A DNA stretch of 49,548 bases, taken from contig JASMDC010000026.1 in assembly GCA_030753015.1 (NCBI GenBank), positions 1-49,548 on the forward strand, read 5' to 3'. A program made the position numbers and the translations under genes. The notes under the pieces were generated by a model. That model was not told where the DNA came from. It made no database searches and saw only the letters and a program-made list of their open reading frames with translations. The stretch's first letter is position 1. Every line of letters begins with the position of its first letter. Shown here piece after piece: positions 8,000 through 16,400 of the stretch. Source of the DNA: Candidatus Undinarchaeales archaeon. Lineage in GTDB: Archaea > SpSt-1190 > JASMDC01.

Positions 8000-8401
8000 A
8001 TGGGGAAAAAACGACATCATCGGCTCCCGAAGGTGATCGAAGAGAATGAAGAAAAGAGCGATCCTGTTATAGTCGAGGTGTTCTCGTCACCGACATGTCC
8101 TCATTGTCCCCGTGCCGTACGAACGGCAAAGAGGGTTGCCCGGAAGTTCGGTACCAAGGTACGTTTCATCCATACTGACATCGGTATTGGGGCCGGATCA
8201 CGGAGAGCGAAATCGTTCAAGGTCATGAGCGTTCCTACGATCCTCATCCACTGCCCTGAAGGGGAGGTCCTTGGACACAGGGGGAATCCTGAGGACGCCA
8301 CACTTGAGAGAATGGTACGCCAGGCACTTGGTGAGGCCGCTCCGGTAAGAGCATCAGAGGGCCTCCTGACCCGTATAAAACGCACAATAGTCGGCGACTA
8401 G
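8000..8401 (+). CDS. Thioredoxin/glutaredoxin-fold protein
   Basis: The 133-residue cytoplasmic protein (no signal peptide) is a thiol-disulfide oxidoreductase. The CPHC active site is at C33-C36 in the context SSPTCPHCPRA, and the cis-proline loop VMSVPT (P79) is correctly placed. The C-terminus carries an extra helix and a basic tail. ATG 8000 is preferred over TTG 7994 because the CPHC distance fits and ATG is stronger. It lies 14 nt after the antiporter and is probably cotranscribed. It converges on speD, whose stop is 7 nt away. Being cytoplasmic, it is not an obvious oxidase for the secreted Cys-rich proteins further along. Confidence 0.78.
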   Translation: MGKKRHHRLPKVIEENEEKSDPVIVEVFSSPTCPHCPRAVRTAKRVARKFGTKVRFIHTDIGIGAGSRRAKSFKVMSVPTILIHCPEGEVLGHRGNPEDATLERMVRQALGEAAPVRASEGLLTRIKRTIVGD

Positions 8402-8408
8402 CTTGCTC

Positions 8409-8750
8409 CTATACCCGGATGCCCCTCTTGACCTCCATGATCTCCACATGGTCCGGTTCGAAGGCCGCCTTTATCGCCGGGAGCGCACGGTATGGATCGA
8501 GACCACGGCACGTGAATATATCGATGGCAGCATAATCGTGCTCGGGCCAGGTGTGGATCGACATGTGGGATTCCGCTATGATCGCGACCGCGGTCACACC
8601 TTGCGGTGAGTACTTACGTGTCGTTAAGTCCATGAGCGTAGCGCCACAATCGTCCACGGCCTGACGGAGGGTCTGCTCGACATGTTCCATTGTATCCAGG
8701 TGCTTGCATCCCCAGAGCTCGATGAGAACATGTATGGCCAGTGCTTCCAC
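8409..8750 (-). CDS. speD: S-adenosylmethionine decarboxylase proenzyme (SpeD)
   Basis: SpeD makes decarboxylated SAM, the aminopropyl donor for spermidine and related polyamines. The protein cleaves itself to create a pyruvoyl group. The key residues have the spacing of the short bacterial/archaeal class: cleavage site E60-S61 in AESHMSIHTWPE, H66 and C81 in IDIFTCRG (compare Ser63/His68/Cys83 in Thermotoga maritima). The frame is open further upstream, but GTG 8750 gives the normal length (113 aa), begins just before the conserved IHVLIELWGC strand, and lies about 25 nt after a minus-strand TATA box. It is convergent with the thioredoxin-like gene. Confidence 0.88.
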   Translation of the reverse strand: MEALAIHVLIELWGCKHLDTMEHVEQTLRQAVDDCGATLMDLTTRKYSPQGVTAVAIIAESHMSIHTWPEHDYAAIDIFTCRGLDPYRALPAIKAAFEPDHVEIMEVKRGIRV

Positions 8751-8760
8751 GGGAGCGTGA

Positions 8761-9057
8761 ATGACCGTAAAGGATAAAAACAAGCTCGTGGACTTTAATC
8801 CCGTGCTTACCGGAACCTTCGTGGACGAGCTTGTCATAATCATACTAGTACTGGCCATAGTGTTCGGGCTGTCCACGGGTCAGATCCTTGTCATACTGGA
8901 GATAACGCTCAAGTTCTTTGCTGTCTTTGCCGTGATCTGGCTGACCTATTCGTTCTTCGTCCTCGGGAGCTCCGATGGTGATGAGGACGAAGAGGGCTGG
9001 TGGGGCAAGCGGCGTCAGAACGAGCAGGATCAAGGGGGAGTGGAGCACGTCAACTGA
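8761..9057 (+). CDS. Small membrane protein (hypothetical)
   Basis: From ATG 8761 the product is 98 residues; from GTG 8803 it would be 84. It has two closely spaced hydrophobic segments (about 24-42 and 48-67) followed by an acidic, then basic, cytoplasmic tail. No family is recognised. ATG 8761 places the start only 11 bp from the speD start on the other strand, whereas GTG 8803 fits a leaderless transcript from the TATA at 8772-8780. The 3' end overlaps the following zinc-ribbon gene, suggesting coupling. Confidence 0.55.
   Translation: MTVKDKNKLVDFNPVLTGTFVDELVIIILVLAIVFGLSTGQILVILEITLKFFAVFAVIWLTYSFFVLGSSDGDEDEEGWWGKRRQNEQDQGGVEHVN
8772..8780 (-). promoter_or_regulatory. TATA box for speD, possibly shared by the divergent gene
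   Basis: Read on the minus strand the element is TTTTTATCC, about 25 nt before the proposed GTG start of speD. Read on the plus strand (GGATAAAAA) it would place a start site near 8802, next to GTG 8803 of the divergent membrane-protein gene. One element may serve both directions. Confidence 0.45.
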
Positions 9058-9235
9058 GACCTGTGCCGTCTGTAGTGCCCCCGTAAAAGAGCGCCGGGGA
9101 AAGGTGCAGGGTACCCATGTCAAACTCCCAGGTAAGAGGACGTTCTTTATAGTCTGCTCCGGATGTCAATCCCGGTTGCGCTCGCGTGTGGGTGACCGGC
9201 ACATAAAGGACGAGGTACTCAGAGACCTCGAGTAA
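8975..9235 (+). CDS. Small zinc-ribbon protein (hypothetical)
   Basis: The conserved-looking part is a four-cysteine zinc ribbon: CAVC near residue 30 and CSGC near residue 61, spaced by about 27 residues with a basic linker, then a basic helix and an acidic end. The frame has no ATG/GTG/TTG between the cluster at 8975-8983 and the first Cys pair, so the start must lie within the preceding gene (about 80 bp overlap in another frame), or an unusual start is used. A nucleic-acid or protein-binding role is plausible for this fold but not shown. Confidence 0.5.
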   Translation: MVMRTKRAGGASGVRTSRIKGEWSTSTETCAVCSAPVKERRGKVQGTHVKLPGKRTFFIVCSGCQSRLRSRVGDRHIKDEVLRDLE

Positions 9236-9342
9236 GGTCACCGTTCCCTGTGATAGGTCTTATTGGAACCGATAATGGAAAGGATTTGTCATCTATATCC
9301 GTGACTATCAGAAGGATTGGGTCCGGGTCAGCAAGGGGGCCT

Positions 9343-9386
9343 GTCGACCTTCCGACATGCTTAAAACCTTGAGCATGTAGGTCGAC
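9343..9386 (+). promoter_or_regulatory. Long inverted repeat with a TATA element in its loop
   Basis: GTCGACCT (9343-9350) pairs with AGGTCGAC (9379-9386), and ACATGCT (9355-9361) pairs with AGCATGT (9372-9378). The result is 15 perfect bp interrupted by a 4-nt bulge (TCCG, 9351-9354). The loop TAAAACCTTG, with the preceding CTT, supplies the only TATA-like element for the gene starting at 9405/9411. The geometry suggests an operator that flanks the TATA box, so that a bound dimer would compete with TBP. Confidence 0.5.
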
Positions 9387-9404
9387 GATGACGTTCGGGG
9401 AGAG

Positions 9405-10169
9405 ATGACTATGGGTTTGGTAGAAGGCGTGATCCAGGGAGAAACAGTCACGTATGAGATCGCCCGCAAGATCACATCACGGAACTGGTCACGTTTCTTC
9501 CTCTTTCTCTTCATCGGGCTCATCTTTCTGGGCGCGCGCGGTGTCCCCCAGCTCATCGGACTTGTATTTATCCTCCATTCCTTCACAAACCTATGGGGCA
9601 CCCGTCGGGTACCGATGGTAGTATGTACGGACCGCGCCTTCTACCTTCGCAACCGTGTCGAGGACGATAAGATGCGGCGCATGTCCTACAAGCATCTGGC
9701 CGATTCCTTCCTCATCTCGCAACAAAAGAACAACAAGATCGTCCAGGTGGTCAATATCGTGACGGATTCAGGTGACCGCCTGTCCTTCACAAGCAACAAG
9801 ACCGAAACTGCGGCCGACGTAGTCTCATGCCTCAAAGCGAACATAAAGGCTGCCACGGGCCACCGGGTGGTTGAAAAGACGATCATAGAGCGTGAGCGTA
9901 TCATCGAGAAGGCGGCCTCGACCCCCAAGGCAGGAGCGGGTAAGGGATCCAACCGATGCTCCTACTGCGGTGCCACGTTCGTGCGCAAGATGTCCTCATG
10001 CCCACATTGTGGAGCGGACCTCACGAGCGAGGAGGACAGTAAGGCCGGAGAGAAGGGAAAGGACGATGTCGAAGCGAAGTTGACCAAGCTGCGGAAGCTC
10101 CATGATAAGGGTCTTGTGAGCGACGAGAGCTTCAAGAAGAAGGAACAGCAACTTCTGGACAAGCTCTAG
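9405..10169 (+). CDS. Membrane protein with PH-like region, zinc ribbon and C-terminal SHOCT motif
   Basis: Numbering is from ATG 9405. Two hydrophobic segments (about 28-44 and 48-64) form a hairpin. Next comes a PH-like beta region (65-155; cf. RRVPMVVCTDRAFYLRN) of the kind found in bacterial and archaeal membrane-associated PH proteins, then a charged helix. A zinc ribbon has CSYC (185-188) and CPHC (199-202). A SHOCT-type helical hairpin (224-254, LTKLRKLHDKGLVSDESF) ends the protein. ATG 9411 is better spaced from GGGGAG (9397-9402) and may be the real start. The function is unknown; such architectures are usually stress- or envelope-associated. The gene is preceded by the inverted repeat at 9343-9386. 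Confidence 0.7.
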   Translation: MTMGLVEGVIQGETVTYEIARKITSRNWSRFFLFLFIGLIFLGARGVPQLIGLVFILHSFTNLWGTRRVPMVVCTDRAFYLRNRVEDDKMRRMSYKHLADSFLISQQKNNKIVQVVNIVTDSGDRLSFTSNKTETAADVVSCLKANIKAATGHRVVEKTIIERERIIEKAASTPKAGAGKGSNRCSYCGATFVRKMSSCPHCGADLTSEEDSKAGEKGKDDVEAKLTKLRKLHDKGLVSDESFKKKEQQLLDKL

Positions 10170-10220
10170 GTCAGATTACGCCGTCGCGGATAATCGGCCC
10201 CCATCACCCTCACACCATTG

Positions 10221-10230
10221 GTTTATATCT
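10221..10230 (+). promoter_or_regulatory. TATA box of the ectodomain-pair operon
   Basis: GTTTATATCT is a near-consensus archaeal TATA box. Transcription would begin near 10251, ten nt before GTG 10261. Confidence 0.6.
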
Positions 10231-10260
10231 CTGCACCGTGATACGTTAAAGGGATAATCC

Positions 10261-12213
10261 GTGACCCGGAGCATGGTCGCACCACTTTCGTGGGGGGATC
10301 CACATCCTGTCAAATGGACCCTCTCGCTACACCGGCTCTTGTTCCTAGCTATAATACTCCTGCTCACGTTATCATCAGCCGCTCGTCCAGAGACAGTACG
10401 GACGGACTGGGGATTCGAGCTCGCGGGCAACAAGATTGTCCATGTGGTCCAGGTCGTGAACATCACTTCTCCGGAGCGCTCAGGCTTCTTGGACGTCGCC
10501 GACATAACCGTCCCGTTCCCTATGGAGGAGGCAACGCTCGTCGCCTACGATCTGGAGGGTGTTCTCAATGCGACGGTCGAACCATTCCTCGAGGGATATA
10601 CGACATCCCTTGTGCTTCGTGAACCTCTCTTTCCTGATCACTATCTGGTGATGGCCACTGAGTATGATGTGCCCATCGAGCTCGAGGACGAGAGCGGAGG
10701 ATGGTTGTTCAGCGGCCTTGTCGCGACGGGATCCCTTGGAGAGGTCCGATTCGACATGCCCTCAGGTGTTCCTGACGATTTCGCGACCTTCGATGACCGT
10801 GTCATCGTTGATTATAATGCTTCCTCCCTATTGCTCATCCATCCGATAGGCATAGAGCCCAACATAACCCTTGGGACGGGATTGCGCATCACTTTCGTGG
10901 GAATCGAACGCGAACTGGCATTCCATCTCAAATGGACGCCTCCTGTCGGGAGCGTGGTAGTTCCTGTAGCAACATCGACGCCTTCACCCCCGTCAGCGAC
11001 CTGTTCGATCGAGGACGGAGCAACGTGCGAGACGTCAGATGCCTGCGCATGTGGTGTGGGTGGTACATGCGATATCGGGGATTCCCGAGCGGACTCACGT
11101 GGATGTGTTCTCACCGACGATGGCTGCGATCCTACCAAAGGCCAGAGCTGCATGAACTCGACCATGTGTGCATGCCCTGAAGGATACTCTTGTGAATCGA
11201 ACGATACACGTGCCGATCCTCGGGGCTGTTTCGAGCGCAGGTGTGATGATGCGGTTTGTGACGTCGCACTTCACGAATGCGAGCTCGGATGTTCGGAGTG
11301 TACCTGGCTTGACTGTCATGAGGACACCCGATGCAACCTTGCAGCCAAAGAGAATTGTACTAACACACCAGAGCAGTGCGCCTGTCCGGAAGGATGGACC
11401 TGTGATCCAGGGAACGTGTTTGCAACCGACAAGGGTTGTTTCAGTGGGGAATGTGGCGATGGTTCATGTGACAAGGATGGGGGAGAGTGCGCGGCCGGCT
11501 GCCCTGACTGTTCCGCCGATGACTGTCGGGGTGACGGAGACTGCTCCAAGGGGGTCGGGGAGGACTGCAAGAACTCGGTGGACTGTCGTTGCCCTGAAGG
11601 GATGACCTGTGACTCTGAGAAAAGGGCGTGCATAGCATCAATCAGGGCGCGCGGATGGCTCACGACAGACCTCAATGATATCACGGTGAGCGTTCTCAAA
11701 GGCGATAGTGAGCGTATCTCGTTCGATCTTAAGAACACGGGCGATGAAGCGGTGAGCGCGTCCATCTTGCTTTCGGGAGATGTTCGTGGGATGGTGTCAT
11801 TGGAGAACGCAGCGATAGAGGTTCCTCCCGGTGAGAGCGTGACGGTGGAGATGGTGGTCGAGGCAGGTGAAAATGCTACCACAGGAGTGGTCAAGGGAGC
11901 CGTGAACGTTCGGGCGACCTACGGAGCGAGGTCGCTTGTACTATCGTTCACCATCACTGTCCTCGATGAGAGCGCAACAGGTGATACAGGAGCAGGTATG
12001 ATGAGCGGAGTACCGCTTGTTGCCATCATCGTGGTCAGCGCTTTACTTATACTGGGAGTCGCTGCACGACGTATGCATGCGACGGGTAAGGGACGATCGA
12101 GCACGGCCGCAGCAGTTTCCATGCCTGGAGCGACCTACGAAGCACAACGTCCTGCCTATTACTACCCGAGACAGTCATACTACTCCAACTATCGCATGTA
12201 TCAGGGGCGGTGA
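10261..12213 (+). CDS. Secreted Cys-rich surface protein with C-terminal anchor
   Basis: From GTG 10261 (ATG 10273 is the alternative) the product is 650 residues. It has a signal peptide (hydrophobic core around 24-38), a beta-rich ectodomain (about 40-240) and a Cys-rich segment (about 243-457) with repeated CPEGxxC and CGDGSCDKDGGEC units resembling small EGF-like or calcium-binding knots. A beta-sandwich follows (about 465-575, resembling CARDB/NEW3-type domains), then a membrane helix (about 582-603) and a short cytoplasmic tail full of tyrosine (YYYPRQSYYSNYRMY). The ectodomain has the same ETVxxxW start and VHVxQVxNxT block as the next gene, with which it overlaps by GTGA. I infer an extracellular recognition or structural protein paired with that regulator. 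Confidence 0.7.
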   Translation: MTRSMVAPLSWGDPHPVKWTLSLHRLLFLAIILLLTLSSAARPETVRTDWGFELAGNKIVHVVQVVNITSPERSGFLDVADITVPFPMEEATLVAYDLEGVLNATVEPFLEGYTTSLVLREPLFPDHYLVMATEYDVPIELEDESGGWLFSGLVATGSLGEVRFDMPSGVPDDFATFDDRVIVDYNASSLLLIHPIGIEPNITLGTGLRITFVGIERELAFHLKWTPPVGSVVVPVATSTPSPPSATCSIEDGATCETSDACACGVGGTCDIGDSRADSRGCVLTDDGCDPTKGQSCMNSTMCACPEGYSCESNDTRADPRGCFERRCDDAVCDVALHECELGCSECTWLDCHEDTRCNLAAKENCTNTPEQCACPEGWTCDPGNVFATDKGCFSGECGDGSCDKDGGECAAGCPDCSADDCRGDGDCSKGVGEDCKNSVDCRCPEGMTCDSEKRACIASIRARGWLTTDLNDITVSVLKGDSERISFDLKNTGDEAVSASILLSGDVRGMVSLENAAIEVPPGESVTVEMVVEAGENATTGVVKGAVNVRATYGARSLVLSFTITVLDESATGDTGAGMMSGVPLVAIIVVSALLILGVAARRMHATGKGRSSTAAAVSMPGATYEAQRPAYYYPRQSYYSNYRMYQGR

Positions 12214-12260
12214 CGTGGCCGGGGGAAAAGCTGATAATGATGATGCGTAAAGGAGAGCCG

Positions 12261-13307
12261 ATGGCGGTGATTGTGGGCATTGTGGATTATTTTCGTGCCA
12301 TGTGCCTTGTCACCGTATTGGGTCTTCTGTTGGCGACTCCTGTCCTTGCGAGCGAGACCGTCGTCCGCATGGACTGGGAGCTCATTATCCATCCCGACGG
12401 CATGGTGCATGTCATACAGGTCGCGAACGTCACAGTGGCCGCTCCGGACGAAATACTTTCGGACATAATCTTCACCGTCCCGTGGGATGTGGATGATGAG
12501 GGTCTCATTGCATTCGATCATACCGCTGCCTCGGCCGTGCCAGTGGTCATCGAACCCCTTCCATCCGGGAATGTGGCCATACTCTCACTGGACTCACCTT
12601 TGGTTTACGGCGAGCACCGTGTGCTCTGGATCGAGTATGACACTGTTCAACCGACCACGAAACAGGGCGCGTCCTGGACGTTCTCCACTACCATCCCCGT
12701 GGTAGGGGGTTCGACTGTCGTAGTTTCGCTCCCCGAGGGTGCCGCTATGGAGAGCGTGACGAGTGATACTCCACCAACGCGCATATCGGACATCAACGGT
12801 TCATTGAGCGTTCGGTGGGACGAGCTTGAAGGCGACCGTTTCGCGATAGGGCTTGGGTACATGACACGTGTTCGTGATGAACCATTAGTGCCAGTACCTT
12901 CGAATACACCCACAACTCCGCACGCGACGACGCCCCCGACCGGGACCTCACGTCCTGTAGCATCATCCGCTGCGGTCCCGTCGATTACCTCTTGGACACC
13001 GGTACCCTACGAACTGGTCCTTTTTGTGGCAGCGTTGTTCATTCTAATCATAGTACCCCGTGTATGGCGCGCCGGCGGTCCGTTACAACGGGTGTACTCG
13101 ATACTCAATGAACGAGAGCGGCTCATCGTCGACCTTCTATGGGAGGAGACGGGTCCGCTTAGCCAAGTCACCATCGGACGTAGGACAGGGCTCTCCACAT
13201 CCACGGTATCGAACATCGCCAGAGAGCTCGAGATACGGGGCATACTTGAGCGGATAAAAGAAGGGAAGCACGTCAGGGTGACCCTCGCTAGGGAATATCG
13301 TCGGTGA
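12261..13307 (+). CDS. Membrane-bound winged-helix regulator with ectodomain
   Basis: ATG 12261 is chosen because AGGAG lies at 12251-12255, five nt upstream, and the signal sequence follows directly; the frame is open back to GTG 12210. The 348-residue product has a signal peptide (1-30), an ectodomain (31-215) paralogous to that of the previous gene, a Thr/Pro-rich stalk (216-245) and a membrane helix (about 250-268). A cytoplasmic winged helix-turn-helix at about 280-340 contains LLWEETGPLSQVTIGRR and LSTSTVSNIARELEIRG, with the wing GKHVRVTL. It is therefore a one-component sensor: an outside signal or partner could control DNA binding inside. Likely targets are the neighbouring surface genes (inference). 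Confidence 0.75.
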   Translation: MAVIVGIVDYFRAMCLVTVLGLLLATPVLASETVVRMDWELIIHPDGMVHVIQVANVTVAAPDEILSDIIFTVPWDVDDEGLIAFDHTAASAVPVVIEPLPSGNVAILSLDSPLVYGEHRVLWIEYDTVQPTTKQGASWTFSTTIPVVGGSTVVVSLPEGAAMESVTSDTPPTRISDINGSLSVRWDELEGDRFAIGLGYMTRVRDEPLVPVPSNTPTTPHATTPPTGTSRPVASSAAVPSITSWTPVPYELVLFVAALFILIIVPRVWRAGGPLQRVYSILNERERLIVDLLWEETGPLSQVTIGRRTGLSTSTVSNIARELEIRGILERIKEGKHVRVTLAREYRR

Positions 13308-13407
13308 AACCAGCGAACGGATCGCTCCGCACCGTCCAATCCACTTCTCGTACCGTCCACACCAATCTACTTGAACCGGAACGGTCATACCATATTGGGG
13401 ACTGGTA

Positions 13408-16400
13408 ATGGTTGGTATAATCACCACTAGAGTAAGAGCTGTAATTCTAGCGCTGGTGTTGTGCACTACACTCACGAGCGCAGTGAGCCTCTTGGATGTC
13501 ATTGAGCCGGTTCGGAGCACAGTGGTCGCACGAGATGTATCATTCGGGCTCATGAACGATTCCGATGAGGCAGCACTCCTGGACAATGTAGGCCAGAACT
13601 CGCTCGTGCAGGCGTTCTTCGAGGGTCTTGGCTCCCAGGGTATCCCGGTCGATGACCTGAAGCCCCGGGTATCGCGGACCATATCACGACGGACGTCTAC
13701 CGGAGAACAGCGTACAGTCAACGTATACTATCGACTTCGAATGGATGGGGACGTCCACGTGTTCATCCGGATCACGGTGGCCATCCATCAAGATACGATC
13801 GAGGTCCTGACCCTCTCCTTCAGGAAGCAACGCAGCTCTCTCCTAGAGAAGGCACCTCTCGATCTCCCAAAGGTATCGAAGGTGGACGAGGCACTCATGC
13901 AGAACATCACTACAACTGCCTTAGGCCATCCGAAGCTTGGACCGATCGCTGACAACCTCCTCGATGCGGAGCTGTATAAGGTCTATGCGCCCCCGTTCGT
14001 CAAAGATGGAACCGTCTCTCTCGGATTCATACCCATCGAGGGCCGATGCCGTCTTCCAGTGAAAAAGGATGAGCTCAAAGGATTGTTCTCCAAGAGGATG
14101 AGAATCTGTGATGATTGCTTGTGTCCCACAGATGAGAAACCAGTATGTGGCGAGGACTGGATCACATACGCGAATCCATGCCTCGCAAGATGCGCAGGTG
14201 TTGATGTGAGGTATGGTGGACGGTGCAAGAGCGATTGTGGGATCTACGGGACGATTCTTGTGGACATGGATATTGAGACGATGAAGGTCACACGTGTACG
14301 TATCAAGGATGTCAAGGCCATACCCTTCGGACCGGTACTCAAGTGCAAAGCGCAGGAATGCAGCGACACCCTCGTACGGTACACGAAGACCGCAAAGACA
14401 GTCGTAGGGGACCTTCATGTGGTCAGGGACGGGCTCGACCGGCTCGGGCAGGAGAAGCTGAGCAATATTATCGGGGACGACATCTCAGTGCTATCGAGGA
14501 CGTTTAACATTGACCTTGAATGCACAGAGGATTCGGAGTGCGGATTCTCTGCATGCGGCTGTAAGTGTAGTTCACGCCCCAAGGACACGGACCCGTTACG
14601 TCCATTGATGGAATGTGCACAGTTCTGCCCCGTGCGCTACTCCTGTGCCTGCATACAAGGGAAGTGCGTCAACCAGAACAAGATTTGCGTGTGTCCCAAG
14701 ATCTACAAACCCGTTTGCGGTGTCAATGGGAAGACGTATTCGAACGAGTGCAACGCTGATTGCGCTGGAGTAAAGATTGCACACGATGGGAAGTGTAGCC
14801 AGGACGTGTGCATAGGCAATATCGGGCTTGTGCAGGGTATCGAATCATTAGAGGGAGCTGTTACCAAGCATGTCATTACCTGTAAGAACTCGGATGGGAA
14901 CGCTGAGCAAGCGTACACATCGCTCATCAAGCTCGGTGACGACGATGCATTCCTCAAGACGACGTACTTCGATCCACGATCCGATGTCAAGTCCTCTATT
15001 GGTGGCGCTGCGAAGCTAGTGACGATCGTCACATGTCTCAGCCAGGTCCGCATCGAGCGGCTGAACAGAGCTGTCGCGGCGAACCAGACGAAAGATGGGA
15101 TCCAGTACGCTGACGTTGAATTCATCTCACCACAAGTACTGGGGCTCATCGACGTGCACGTGACTTCGGTCACGTGTTCATCGAACCTCATCGACGCCCA
15201 GTTCATCGAACCTTCCTTCTGCGAGGTGAACGATCAGTGCGTCAGGCAGCGGTCCTGCTGTGAGTGTGGGAAACCGACTTATGTGAACAAGTATCACTTG
15301 CAGGACAGGTTCTGCCTCCTGCAGTGCGACTGCATATCCCCACCCAATGAACGCTATGTTGGAGTCTGCAGGGAGAACCAGTGCGAGACCCTCGTCGTGC
15401 AGGACGAGCGGTTCTGTTCGACCCAATCGGACTGCCATCTACAGACGGACTGCTGTGGTCTGCAGGCGAAGTGCATCAACCGACAACTGTTCATCGGGAG
15501 GCCTGACTGTAGCGGAATACTCTGTCCTGCAATATACATGGAACCGCAGAAATGCGTATGCCGGGATAACACTTGTTCCATCACCGAGCTCAACGCATGC
15601 ATAAATGACGACGAGTGCCGTCATCTAAAATGCCCCGATCCCCTATGTGAGGACGGTGTGTGTGAGTGCGCCGGTCCCGGTACTACTGAGTGTGGGAACA
15701 AGAAATGTGAGAAGGGGGAGGAGCTGGATTGCAAGGACTGCGCAGGTCAGCTCTTTGTAACACTCCTCAACCGTGACAGGGCGACGCTCAACGAGCGGAT
15801 TGACATCGCAGCCTATTACAGCACTATTTTCAACGAGACGCTCGCGCGTGGGACCTGCTCCATGAACGTGGAAGTACTTGTACCTCTTCTTAAGGTACAG
15901 GAGGCGGACACACCACGAGAGGTGTTCTCCACATCGATCGCTGAGCTGGATACGATGGGGATCAAAGCGGCCGCATCTCCCGAGATGGTGGACCGTTCGC
16001 TCTTGCAAGGTATCCCCATGGTCTTCGATAAAGAACGCAAGGCGTTCATCGGCACGTACATCCCGGATCGATACGGCGTCCACTACATTACGGTGACATG
16101 CTTCCTCGATCCTCGAGCACCGATGATTGAAAAGGAAAAGTTGCTCGTAGAGATGAACCAATGCCAGCAGGAAGGTGGCCACTGCATCAATTTCCAGTCC
16201 TCGTGTAAGTTTGGGTACGGCGATGCCGATTTCCAGGGGTGTGCTTCGAAGTCGGAGAAATGCTGTGTCCCACGCATTGTGAAGACCTGTAACGAGGAGT
16301 GTACCGAGGAGGGATATACAGGCGGTAAATGTCGGACATGGCCGGTCATCCCCGATGTGGAGGCCTGTCTTGATGGTGAGACCCTGATCAAGTCAGAAGA

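Noticed and set aside
8403-8609. Plus-strand ORF after the thioredoxin-like gene
   Set aside because: Lies entirely antisense to the conserved part of speD.
13330-13380. Imperfect direct repeats (ACCGTCCA and CCAATCxACTT twice) before the Kazal gene
   Set aside because: Short and imperfect; could be an operator but there is no further support.
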